From JAPOKJ01 sp031421635 (GTDB lineage: Bacteria; Pseudomonadota; Gammaproteobacteria; Burkholderiales; Burkholderiaceae_E): a DNA stretch of 64,000 nucleotides. The position numbers and the translations under genes are program-made. Where the stretch lies: the NCBI GenBank assembly GCA_031421635.1, contig JANOPA010000001.1:53320-117319 (forward strand), in the 5' to 3' direction. Under the pieces are notes generated by a model. That model was not told the origin of the DNA, ran no database searches, and was given only the letters and a program-made list of their open reading frames with translations. This document shows positions 54,968 to 62,589 of this stretch, piece after piece; positions within the stretch are counted from its first letter, which is position 1, and every line of letters begins with the position of its first letter.

Positions 54968-56593
54968 TCAGTTTTTGGCGAGGTAGGATTTCATTCGCAA
55001 CAACTCGGACTGATCGGGGTCGGCGTTAGCCCAAAGCTTTTGCATTTGGCCATAATATTTGCGGGCCATGCTTAGGTCGCCAAGAGCTTCAGCCGAACGA
55101 GCCGCGCCGTTCAAAGCGCGGAAGCGATTGGGCTCCTTCTTCATGGCCGCTTCAAACTCAGTGAGCGCGGCGGCATGTTGGCCCGTTTCAAATAACATTT
55201 CTCCCAGCAACTCGCGCGCAGGTTTAATGGGACCCGGAGAGACTGCACTTTTCTCCGTACTGTCCTCGTGTTCGGCCGCAGCCTTCATCGCAATAAGTGC
55301 CGCTTCAGTCTTGCCTTCTCCCAGCATAGCCCAAGCATCCAAAACCTTCGCTTGAATGTCGGCTTGGTCGGCCCAATAACGAAGCTTGGCCTCAAGCATG
55401 TCTTGCCTAAGTTTGGCGAGTTGCACTATTTGCTTGCGGGCTAGTGCTGGATCGCCGGAGCGAGCCGCGCCCAAGCCGCGAGCGAACAAATGGACAGCCT
55501 GAGCCTGAGGAAATTGCGACCAGGCAAAGTCGAGATCATCTGGCTTCAGCTCAAGTTTTGCGGCCTCGCTCCATTGCGCTCGTTCGACCGCAAGCCGCGC
55601 TGGAATGGCTGCAAGCGCAAACGCGGGGGCAAGACCCTCTGCATCTGGTTTCGTGAGTGCACGAATATCGGCCAGTACCCTTAGCGCTTCGCGATCCTGT
55701 CCTAGCTGAAGATGGGCATACGCCATGTAATCGAGCGAGTGCAGGGTCGAATTGAGATCCTTCGTCGATTGGATGACCGCTGTATTGGATGCGATCGAAT
55801 CCAGCCAAAGCCCAAGCCGTGTAAAGGTATGTGAAGGCATGTGAAGCGCGTGCGGAGCAGAGGGGGCAATATCTCGATACCGGTACGCTGCTTTAAGGCC
55901 GCGTTGAGCCAGTGGTGGGAAATCGTAACTATGAATCAGGTAGTGAGCCACGCCTGGATGATCGGGAAGTGCGACAAATAGTTTTTCAAGATCTTCGGCT
56001 GCCTTGAGCTGATTGGTGAACTGTTTGTCGTTCGGATCATAGTTTGCTGATAGCACGTGATCATGGAAAATTCTCGCTTCAATATCCTGAGGATAATCGC
56101 GCGTCATTTTTTCAAGCGCTAACTGATAGGCAAGCTGGCGGGTACGCGCCGGAACCTTGTCGGAGTCCTTAAAAAACGCTTCCGCGCTGGATATATAGTC
56201 ACGTTCACGCGCAGTTTTCGTCCCGATCATTTTGGCACGCTCTACCGCTGCTAATCCGTCTTTCAGCGCGTTGCCGCTCAAAGGCCAGGCAAACGCATTG
56301 CCCATCAAGACGATGGCCTGGCCCCAATAAGCCATCGCACAGCCGGGATCTGTTTGGGCGGCCGCGTTGAAGGCCTTCCTAGCCTCGGGCCAGTAATAAG
56401 AATGATAGAGCGATACGCCCCGGGTGAAGTGACGCTGTGCTTCGGCAGTGCAGGACACGGAAAAATCGACGGTACCGAGCTTTTCTGGAACTCCCTCAAG
56501 GGGCTTGTATTGTGCGGCACTAGCCGTTACAAAAATCGCCGCACAAGCTGGCAATAAATAGTGCGGAAAATAGTGCGGAAAAAAGTGGTTCAT
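54968..56593 (-). CDS. Exported TPR-repeat protein
   Basis: The 541-residue protein has an N-terminal signal (HYLLPACAAIFVTASAAQ) followed by KLGTVDFSVSCTAEAQRHFTRGVSLYHSYYWPEA. It is almost entirely made of tetratricopeptide helices. An HxxH-type cluster (PGVAHYLIHSYDFP, HALHMPSHTFTRLG) in the centre resembles metal ligands seen in this family of large TPR proteins. ATG 56593 is chosen because GGAGG precedes it by about 5 bases. It converges with the acyl-CoA dehydrogenase 25 bp away. Function is unknown; the conserved His residues suggest more than a scaffold. Confidence 0.82.
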   Translation of the reverse strand: MNHFFPHYFPHYLLPACAAIFVTASAAQYKPLEGVPEKLGTVDFSVSCTAEAQRHFTRGVSLYHSYYWPEARKAFNAAAQTDPGCAMAYWGQAIVLMGNAFAWPLSGNALKDGLAAVERAKMIGTKTARERDYISSAEAFFKDSDKVPARTRQLAYQLALEKMTRDYPQDIEARIFHDHVLSANYDPNDKQFTNQLKAAEDLEKLFVALPDHPGVAHYLIHSYDFPPLAQRGLKAAYRYRDIAPSAPHALHMPSHTFTRLGLWLDSIASNTAVIQSTKDLNSTLHSLDYMAYAHLQLGQDREALRVLADIRALTKPDAEGLAPAFALAAIPARLAVERAQWSEAAKLELKPDDLDFAWSQFPQAQAVHLFARGLGAARSGDPALARKQIVQLAKLRQDMLEAKLRYWADQADIQAKVLDAWAMLGEGKTEAALIAMKAAAEHEDSTEKSAVSPGPIKPARELLGEMLFETGQHAAALTEFEAAMKKEPNRFRALNGAARSAEALGDLSMARKYYGQMQKLWANADPDQSELLRMKSYLAKN

Positions 56594-56913
56594 GTGACCT
56601 CCAAATTCAGCTAGGGGCAGCAAAGTAGCGAAGTTATTTTACGCCCATCTCTCGGCTTGGTAAACAGTTTTAAAGTCAGTTTTAAAGTCATGGAAGAGAT
56701 CGCCTCGGTCGCGGCGAATTTAATTTCCAGGATACCTCTCGCGGGCAATAATGCTGGTTTAAAACGCATGCAGCACTGAGTGATATGACGACAATGGCGG
56801 TCTGGATTAATTTATACTTCACACCAAGTTAGGAGTCGCCCGCGGATCGAAGCGAGCATTCCTTCCAAAAGAATTCTTAGGCGCGAGAATTCACAAACAA
56901 CACGGAGCTTATT
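56594..56913. other. 320-bp divergent gap with direct repeat and palindrome
   Basis: The region separates the TPR gene from the Bug gene on opposite strands and so probably contains both promoters. It has a perfect 12-bp tandem repeat (56665-56688) and a 10-bp palindrome AAGAATTCTT (56869-56878). No tRNA or gene is seen. Confidence 0.5.
56665..56688 (+). repeat. Two-copy 12-bp tandem repeat
   Basis: CAGTTTTAAAGT occurs twice in direct succession at 56665-56676 and 56677-56688, and a related GTTTAAAAC lies about 70 bp downstream. Helically near-phased direct repeats upstream of a receptor gene could be regulator half-sites. Confidence 0.5.
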
Positions 56914-57933
56914 ATGACTACGCGTCGCGATACTATTAAAAACCTGGGCATGCTTGGCACATCTGCTGCTGTCTACAGTACTTTTGCTGCAATCGCTCTA
57001 GGTGCTCAGAATGCCCTGGCACAGGCCTTGGAGCAAGTCAAAATCGTCAATGGCTTTCCTGCGGGCGGCACTGCCGACGCCACCAGCCGCCGAGTTGCTG
57101 AAAAACTTGCGGGGACTCCCTACACTAAGGCGGTAGGCATCGTCGAAAATAAGCCTGGTGCGGGCGGGCGGATTGCCTGCGAAACAGTTAAAGCCGCCCC
57201 TGCCGATGGCTCGGTTTTATTGCTCACGCCGTATTCATGCATGTCGATTTACCCGCACATTTATAGCAAGCTAAGCTATGACCCCGTGAAGGACTTCGTA
57301 CCGGTTTCGATTGCCGCCGTCATGACCCATGGACTTGCGGTAGGTCCGTTGGTGCCGACCACTGTTAAGACGGTCGCCGATTATGTCGCCTGGGCGAAGG
57401 CCAATGTCAAAGACGCGAACTATGGCTCACCCGCCGCCGGTTCGACGCCTCACTTTTTGGGCGCCTTGCTTGGCCTGCAAACAAATACCGAATTACGCCA
57501 TGTCGCTTATCGCGGTTCAGTGCCCGGCGTCGCAGACATGATTGGCGGCCAGTTGGCCTCTATGTTCACTCCTACCGGCGACTTTTTGGTCAATCATAAG
57601 GCGGGCAAGATTCGTATTCTGGCCACCTCAGGCGCCAATCGTACGCCCTTCACTCCTGAGATCCCAACCTTCGCGGAGCAAGGTTTTCCGCAGCTCACGA
57701 CGGACGAATGGTTCGGCTTCTACGCGCCGGCTAAAACGCCTGGCAGCGTGGTCGCTGCGGCCAACGCCGCCATTAGCGCGGCCCTCAAGGAAAAGTCATC
57801 CATTGACGGCCTCGCCACCCAGGGCCTGATTGCTATGAGTTCGACGCCTGAAGCGATGGCCAAATCGCAGCGCGAGGAATTTGATCGTTGGGGGCCTTTG
57901 GTTAAGCGGGTCGGGTTTACTGCCGAGTCCTAA
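56914..57933 (+). CDS. Bug-family (TctC-like) substrate-binding protein with Tat-type signal
   Basis: This is a periplasmic receptor of 339 residues. The N-terminus TTRRDTIKNLGMLG has the twin-arginine pattern followed by a long hydrophobic stretch ending NALAQA. The mature part has VKIVNGFPAGGTADATSRR, VENKPGAGGRIACE, AAPADGSVLLLTPYS and GFYAPAKTPGSVV, all Bug motifs. The predicted Tat signal is unusual beside the window's other Bug proteins. It lies directly before the Mce-type genes on the same strand, with 131 bp between, and could be part of the same transcription unit. Confidence 0.9.
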   Translation: MTTRRDTIKNLGMLGTSAAVYSTFAAIALGAQNALAQALEQVKIVNGFPAGGTADATSRRVAEKLAGTPYTKAVGIVENKPGAGGRIACETVKAAPADGSVLLLTPYSCMSIYPHIYSKLSYDPVKDFVPVSIAAVMTHGLAVGPLVPTTVKTVADYVAWAKANVKDANYGSPAAGSTPHFLGALLGLQTNTELRHVAYRGSVPGVADMIGGQLASMFTPTGDFLVNHKAGKIRILATSGANRTPFTPEIPTFAEQGFPQLTTDEWFGFYAPAKTPGSVVAAANAAISAALKEKSSIDGLATQGLIAMSSTPEAMAKSQREEFDRWGPLVKRVGFTAES

Positions 57934-58064
57934 TGCGGCGTCTGGGCGCCGATGGTGTCGAGCAAATTAATTTTGGGTGAGTAGCTTGCCTTGTGACCAT
58001 CGGCAAGCTTTCTGGGAAAGCGGCACTGGAGAATGCGCCGACCCCGATTGCGTATGATGGGTCT

Positions 58065-58868
58065 ATGAGAACCCTTTCGCCGTTTGTTGAAATTACCCAT
58101 CGCTGGCTGCAAAGCTGGGGAGAGTGGCTGCTTGGGTGGTGGCAAATCGTGTTCATCGGCGCCCAACTGATGGTGCTTGCGTTTTCGCCATCAAGTTACC
58201 GCGCTTCGCAGCGCAAGGTGATGGCACTCAAACTGTATGAAGCGACGGCGCCCCTTCTGACCAGTTATATACTGATCTCGGCCTTAGTCAGCATGATTGT
58301 CACTCGGATCGTAGTGACTACCGCGCTCACTTACGGTTTGTCGCAATACGCGCTCGAGTTGTTGATACGAACCCTGGTGCTGGAGTTGTTACCTTTGTCA
58401 GTCGCCTTGATCGTCGCGGTGCGTTACACCATGCCCGAGGGTAAGTTGGTGCGCGACATGAGAGAGCGCGGCGAGTTTGCAGTCCAGTGGCGGGCCGGTG
58501 GGGACCCGACGCGGGACGAGTTACTCCCGCGTGTGATGGCAGGTGTGTTTTCAGTATTGCTGTTGGCGGCTTTGAGCGGTTTTGTAGCTCTGGTTCTCGC
58601 CTATCTGAGTGTCTATGGATTTCACACCTGGGGCTATCCTGGGTACACTCGTTCGGTAGGCCAGGTCTTTAATCCGGTGGTCGCCCTAGTGTTTTGTCTG
58701 AAGACCCTTTTCTTCAGCTTGGCGGTCTCCGTGATCCCTATCGTCTTCAGGCCACGAACCGACCCAAGTGACCCGAGCGGCACGAACGCCGAGATCAAGG
58801 TATTGGCCCGGCTGTTCACGGTGATCTTGTTGATCGAGGTGCTCTCCCTCGTTGGCAATTACTATTGA
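58065..58868 (+). CDS. MlaE-like permease subunit of an Mce/Mla-type lipid transporter
   Basis: The 267-residue membrane protein has five to six hydrophobic helices and the overall MlaE layout: an amphipathic N-terminal helix, then helices around LLTSYILISALVSMIVTRIV and VALIVAVRYTMPEGKLVRDMR. The family's cytoplasmic coupling segment, which in E. coli MlaE resembles a G-T-M...E-Q-I-D-A-L block, is here ERGEFAVQWRAGGDP, so the conserved Glu-Gln is missing. ATG 58065 gives the usual length; GTG 57993 is an in-frame alternative. The MlaD-like gene follows. No ATPase (MlaF) gene is nearby. Confidence 0.8.
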   Translation: MRTLSPFVEITHRWLQSWGEWLLGWWQIVFIGAQLMVLAFSPSSYRASQRKVMALKLYEATAPLLTSYILISALVSMIVTRIVVTTALTYGLSQYALELLIRTLVLELLPLSVALIVAVRYTMPEGKLVRDMRERGEFAVQWRAGGDPTRDELLPRVMAGVFSVLLLAALSGFVALVLAYLSVYGFHTWGYPGYTRSVGQVFNPVVALVFCLKTLFFSLAVSVIPIVFRPRTDPSDPSGTNAEIKVLARLFTVILLIEVLSLVGNYY

Positions 58869-58890
58869 AGTCCTGGATATAAGGCACTTT

Positions 58891-59910
58891 ATGGACCCAG
58901 CGAACACTCCCCCAAAACCGGTTGCTCACCTTGAACTAAAAGCGCGTCTGCTGCTGTTGTTATTGCTTTTGCTGATCGCTGGTGCGGTTGCCTATGTGCT
59001 GGTGGCGCGAGGAGTGTTTGAGAGAACACAGAAGTTAGTGTTGGTCGCCGACGATTCCGAAGGTATTGTGGTGGGAATGGATTTGACCTTTTCGGGCTTT
59101 CCGATCGGTCGAGTTGGCCGGATTGAACTGTCCAGCGACGGGAATGCCCGTATCTTGGTCGACGTGCCTTTAAAGGACGCTCATTGGTTACGGACCAGTA
59201 GCCTCTTCACCATGGAGAGCGGATTTGTTGGAGGTACTCGAATCCGTGCGTTTAGTGGCATTTTGACGGACCCACCTTTGCCCGATGGTGCCGTTAAAAA
59301 AGTATTGCGCGGCGATGCCAAGGCAGAAATTCCACTCATGGTATCCAGTGTTCGCGAGTTGGTGGCCAACATTACGGCCTTGACTGGCCCGGACGCCGCG
59401 ATGTCAGCAAGCCTTCGCAATGTTCAAACCGCCACTGAAAAGCTCAACGGGACAAGTGGGGGCCTCGGATTATTGTTTGGTAACGAGGTCGACTCTAAGA
59501 AGATCGTCGCTACGCTGGACCGCACCAACGCCTTGCTCACCCGTCTTGATCGATTTGTCCTCAAGGCAGATGGTGTAGTCGGCAAAACGGACTCTTTGAT
59601 CACGAACGCCGATACTCTGGTCACCAACGCCGACAAGCAGGTCTTCGGGCCAAGTGGAGTGCTCAAGGACTCACAAGCCACGGTAGTGCAACTTAATGGC
59701 TTGTTAGCCGATGCCCGAAACAGCCTAAAGAAGGTCGATGCGGTTTTGGTGGAAGCTCAAGCCGTCGGTGCTAATGTTAAGGACGCGAGCACCGATCTAT
59801 CGGTTCTGCGCGGCGAAGTCGAGAGCAGTCTGCGTACGGTTGATCACTTGGTGCAAGAGATCAATCGTAAATGGCCCTTTGCAAGAAAAAACGAATTGAA
59901 ATTGCCATGA
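58891..59910 (+). CDS. MlaD/Mce-domain lipid-transport protein
   Basis: The 339-residue protein is anchored by one N-terminal helix (LLLLLLLLLIAGAVAYVLVA, about 20-39). A periplasmic MCE domain follows (DDSEGIVVGMDLTFSGFPIGRVGRIEL). A long helical region then runs from about residue 150 to the end (TLDRTNALLTRLDRFVLKA; LITNADTLVTNADKQVFG), probably forming the tube that crosses the periplasm in PqiB/YebT-like or single-MCE systems. ATG 58891 has AAGG 6 bases upstream; TTG 58852 lies inside the mlaE gene. The stop overlaps the next gene (ATGA at 59907-59910). Confidence 0.88.
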   Translation: MDPANTPPKPVAHLELKARLLLLLLLLLIAGAVAYVLVARGVFERTQKLVLVADDSEGIVVGMDLTFSGFPIGRVGRIELSSDGNARILVDVPLKDAHWLRTSSLFTMESGFVGGTRIRAFSGILTDPPLPDGAVKKVLRGDAKAEIPLMVSSVRELVANITALTGPDAAMSASLRNVQTATEKLNGTSGGLGLLFGNEVDSKKIVATLDRTNALLTRLDRFVLKADGVVGKTDSLITNADTLVTNADKQVFGPSGVLKDSQATVVQLNGLLADARNSLKKVDAVLVEAQAVGANVKDASTDLSVLRGEVESSLRTVDHLVQEINRKWPFARKNELKLP

Positions 59911-60563
59911 AGCAGATGCTTACTTACTCGGTGATGCTTATATCAGTGGCATTTGTGGGTTGCGCCAGTGGACCCACGCCACCAGACTGGCAAGCCAGTG
60001 TGGTGGGAGCCACGGAGCGGGCGACCGAAGCGTATTTGACCGGACGAAGCCGGATTGAGCAGGTCGAATTTGCGCGCGCGCGCAGCGACATTGCGCGCAC
60101 CGGTAAGGCCGACCTGATTGGACGAGTGGAATTGCTGCGCTGCGCCACTCGGGTGGCCAGCCTCGTCCTTGAGGCTTGCGAGGGGTTTGACAAGATCGCG
60201 GCGGATGCCGGTCGTGCTGAGCGTAGCTATGGCGACTTTCTGGCCGGGCGTCTGAAGCCTGAGGATGCGCAGAATTTACCGGCCGGACAACGCGACGTTA
60301 TCAAAGGCGGTGCCCAGGCCATTCAGGCGATCTCCAATCCTCTTTCGCGACTCGTGGCCGCGGGTGTTTTGTTCAAAATGAGTTTGGCTGATCCAGCCGT
60401 CATCGCCCTAGCCACTGAGACAGCATCGGCTCAAGGATGGAGCCGCCCCTTGCTCGCTTGGTTGTCGGTGCAGCTCAAACGTGCCGAGCTGGCGGGCGCA
60501 CCGGACGAGGTGGCTCGCATTAAGAGACAAATAGATTTGGTGCTGCCCAAGACGTCACAATAA
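59907..60563 (+). CDS. Lipoprotein of an Mce-type locus
   Basis: The 218-residue protein has a lipoprotein signal (LTYSVMLISVAFVGCASG) and a mostly helical mature part with no recognised domain. The position after mlaD and the 4-bp start/stop overlap make it the likely outer-membrane-side partner of the Mce system, a role played elsewhere by PqiC-like auxiliary lipoproteins. Here the sequence does not clearly match that family. ATG 59907 is used; the longer frame from 59871 would overlap mlaD further and has no lipobox at the right distance. The AroE-like gene begins immediately after the stop. Confidence 0.75.
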   Translation: MKQMLTYSVMLISVAFVGCASGPTPPDWQASVVGATERATEAYLTGRSRIEQVEFARARSDIARTGKADLIGRVELLRCATRVASLVLEACEGFDKIAADAGRAERSYGDFLAGRLKPEDAQNLPAGQRDVIKGGAQAIQAISNPLSRLVAAGVLFKMSLADPAVIALATETASAQGWSRPLLAWLSVQLKRAELAGAPDEVARIKRQIDLVLPKTSQ

Positions 60564-61448
60564 ATGCCACGGTATCCTCAACAAGAGCTCCACTTTGGAG
60601 ATGACATTATTGAGCCTCCTGATCGACCGGCCGAATTCATGCGCGAAATTACTGGAAGCACCAAACTGTTCGGAATTCTTGCCGACCCCATCCACCATGT
60701 CAAAACCCCTCAGGGTATTAACCGGATCTTTGAGGCTGAGGGTTTCGACGGCGTAATGGTTCCCATTCATGTCAGCTCGGCTCACTTGGCGGAAGTGGTT
60801 CAAGGTCTGCGCAGAACAGAGAACTTTTTCGGGTTTGTAGTCACCGTGCCCCATAAGTCAGCGATGCTGGCGTTGTGCGATGAGGTTTCCCCTGATGCGA
60901 AGCTCATAGGCGCAGTCAATGTCGTTCACCGAACCGTGGATGGTCGAATGATTGGCACTATGCTGGATGGTGAGGGATTCGTTGCGGGCTTGCGCCAGGA
61001 GGGTATTGAACCATTGGGTCGCCGGGTCTATCTCGCTGGGGCGGGTGGGGCAGCTAGCGCGATCGCTTTTGCTCTGGCCAGAGCTGGGGTCAGCCGACTC
61101 ACCATTGCCAATCGCACCACGGAGAAAGTACGACAATTGATTGAACGCATACGGACTATCTATCCGGCACTCGAATTGAGGATTGGCACGGAGGACCTAT
61201 CAGGTCACGATCTGGTCGTTAACGCGACCTCTTTAGGATTGCAGGCTGGTGATGCGCCTCCACTGAATTTTGAAAGCCTGCAGGCTCGACAGATCGTGGC
61301 CGAGGTCATCATGCAACCTAAGGAGACTCCTTTACTGATGGCTGCACAAGCCAGAGGATGTCAGTTACATTTTGGGGCACCCATGCTCTCGTGCCAAATT
61401 GCACTAATGGCCTCCTTTATGCGAAGCGGGACTGTGGTGAGCGCCTAG
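60564..61448 (+). CDS. Shikimate-dehydrogenase-family oxidoreductase (divergent AroE paralogue)
   Basis: The 294-residue protein has the AroE substrate domain and a Rossmann domain with GAGGAASAIAFALARAG and NRTTEKVRQL. The basic Lys in PHKSAMLAL (catalytic Lys-Asp pair) is kept, and an Asp is kept in TMLDGEGF. Canonical shikimate-binding residues are changed: the Ser-x-Ser pair of P-I-x-H-S-x-S is HVKT, and the N-T-D-G motif is GTMLDG. The enzyme may use another hydroxy-acid or aromatic substrate. It begins at the stop codon of the Mce lipoprotein, so it belongs to that operon. ATG 60639 is a possible shorter start. Confidence 0.85.
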   Translation: MPRYPQQELHFGDDIIEPPDRPAEFMREITGSTKLFGILADPIHHVKTPQGINRIFEAEGFDGVMVPIHVSSAHLAEVVQGLRRTENFFGFVVTVPHKSAMLALCDEVSPDAKLIGAVNVVHRTVDGRMIGTMLDGEGFVAGLRQEGIEPLGRRVYLAGAGGAASAIAFALARAGVSRLTIANRTTEKVRQLIERIRTIYPALELRIGTEDLSGHDLVVNATSLGLQAGDAPPLNFESLQARQIVAEVIMQPKETPLLMAAQARGCQLHFGAPMLSCQIALMASFMRSGTVVSA

Positions 61449-61828
61449 GCCGGTAAGTAATCCGCTTCAGAAACGGCTTCGGCCCAGTTCGTCGTACCCA
61501 GAGAAGTCGCCGTATGAATCATGTAGGTGCTCGTGTCTGCGCCATGCCAGTGTCGCTCATTGGGGGCAATCCAGACAATGTCACCGGTAATGATCCTTTG
61601 CGGCTTCTCTCCGTCCTTGCAAATCCAACCAGAACCTGCGATCACCGTCAACACCTGTCCTCGCTCGTGCGAGTGCCAATGGGTGCGACTGCTCGGCGAG
61701 AAAAAAACGTTGCCGATCATCACACCGTCTCTCGCCGGCATGATCGGGTCGGCCCAGACCGTGCCGGTGAAGGTCTCAGTGCGTAATTCCGATGGTTTGC
61801 CATCGCTTCGGGCGTGAAAAACTTGCAT
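61445..61828 (-). CDS. Single-domain cupin protein
   Basis: The 127-residue protein is a small cupin. Motif 1 is seen as THWHSHERGQVLTVIAGSG, with HxH and Glu metal ligands intact. Motif 2 is ITGDIVWIAPNERHWHGA, with the last His in the right place. This resembles carboxymuconolactone-decarboxylase-associated or quercetinase-like cupins that are stand-alone metal enzymes or sensors. Its stop codon overlaps that of the AroE-like gene in a shared CTAG, so the two genes are convergent and touching. No close partner is evident. Confidence 0.85.
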   Translation of the reverse strand: MQVFHARSDGKPSELRTETFTGTVWADPIMPARDGVMIGNVFFSPSSRTHWHSHERGQVLTVIAGSGWICKDGEKPQRIITGDIVWIAPNERHWHGADTSTYMIHTATSLGTTNWAEAVSEADYLPA

Positions 61829-62380
61829 GATGTCTCTCGGTTAGTTTAATGAAAAGTAGATGTTAGACCACACCTGGCAAGGACGCGGCGACTGCGTTGT
61901 ATCAGAGTCTCAGTAATTGATTGCCGCCATGAATGTCCACCCCCCGCATGAGATACACCTCACGCTGAGTATGTTCGCTGATACCCATTGTAGAGACTTC
62001 ATCGGTGCGGCTCGTGCCCAATGAGCATGGCGTGCAAAGCTTTGACCTCTTCAAGCGTGGTCTGCGCCACCATGAAACTTGGCACAATGTAGCCGTTGCG
62101 AAGATGCCGCTAAATCTGGTCTTCGGTAAGCATGAATTGCCCAAGTCTGAGCGTTGTCGAATCCACAGTGTAGAGCCTCGCGAAGTGGTCATGGTTGAGG
62201 GAGTACCGATTTTGGCTATTCACATCGTTTTTCACCTGACTAACAAAGGGGCCCGCAGTCGTGCTGGTCGACTCCCCAAGCACGAAATCTAGACGAATTC
62301 TGATAGCCAGCAGGCACTCCCAGGAGTAACATTTATCACTGGCGAAACGCGAGGCCGACGTAACTCACGAGGGAGCGACA
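61829..62380. other. Gap of about 550 bp holding a degraded gene
   Basis: Apart from the PhyH-like remnant at 61999-62133, several open frames of up to about 96 codons on both strands have no recognisable motifs and overlap each other. I saw no tRNA or terminator. The stretch looks like decayed coding sequence between the cupin and kinase genes. Confidence 0.5.
61999..62133 (-). pseudogene. N-terminal remnant of a phytanoyl-CoA dioxygenase (PhyH) gene
   Basis: On the minus strand from an ATG at 62133 the frame reads MLTEDQI, then a TAG (62110-62112), then RHLRNGYIVPSF...TLEEVKALHAMLIGHEPHR and a TGA at 61999-62001. This matches the usual start of PhyH-family Fe(II)/2-oxoglutarate dioxygenases (M-L-T-x-x-Q-I-x-x-x-R-x-x-G-Y-x-V-P, then E-x-x-A-L-H-A). 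The internal stop and the loss of all downstream domains make it a pseudogene. The family call rests on a short stretch. Confidence 0.5.
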
Positions 62381-62587
62381 ATGATTCCAGAAATGGTCGG
62401 CACTGATACTACTTCCCCCAGCTTGTCGTCGACAAAGGGGTCAGTCGAACATGGTGGTGAAAATGAGTGCTCCGATGCCCGACCTAAGCGGACGAGGTTT
62501 TTAGATGCCGGTCAATTCGACCCGCTGGGCGTCTCGGGTCCGGTTAGTATGGCCGGTGGAAGTACTCGGGTTGGCAGCCCCATCTGA
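62381..62587 (+). CDS. Possible 68-residue protein upstream of a Ser/Thr kinase
   Basis: A short open frame starts with an ATG 5 bases after GAGGGAG, a good ribosome-binding site, and ends 2 bp before the kinase ATG. The product is rich in Ser, Gly, Thr and Pro with no known domain. Its ribosome-binding site and position suggest it may be translated, perhaps coupled to the kinase or simply as leader. Composition alone does not prove it. Confidence 0.35.
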   Translation: MIPEMVGTDTTSPSLSSTKGSVEHGGENECSDARPKRTRFLDAGQFDPLGVSGPVSMAGGSTRVGSPI

Positions 62588-62589
62588 CG

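Noticed and set aside
61902..62192. 96-codon minus-strand open frame
   Set aside because: It reads the PhyH-like remnant in a different frame and gives no recognisable protein.
62005..62292. 95-codon plus-strand open frame
   Set aside because: It lies antisense to the PhyH-like remnant, has no motif, and no ribosome-binding site; open frames of this length occur by chance at this GC.
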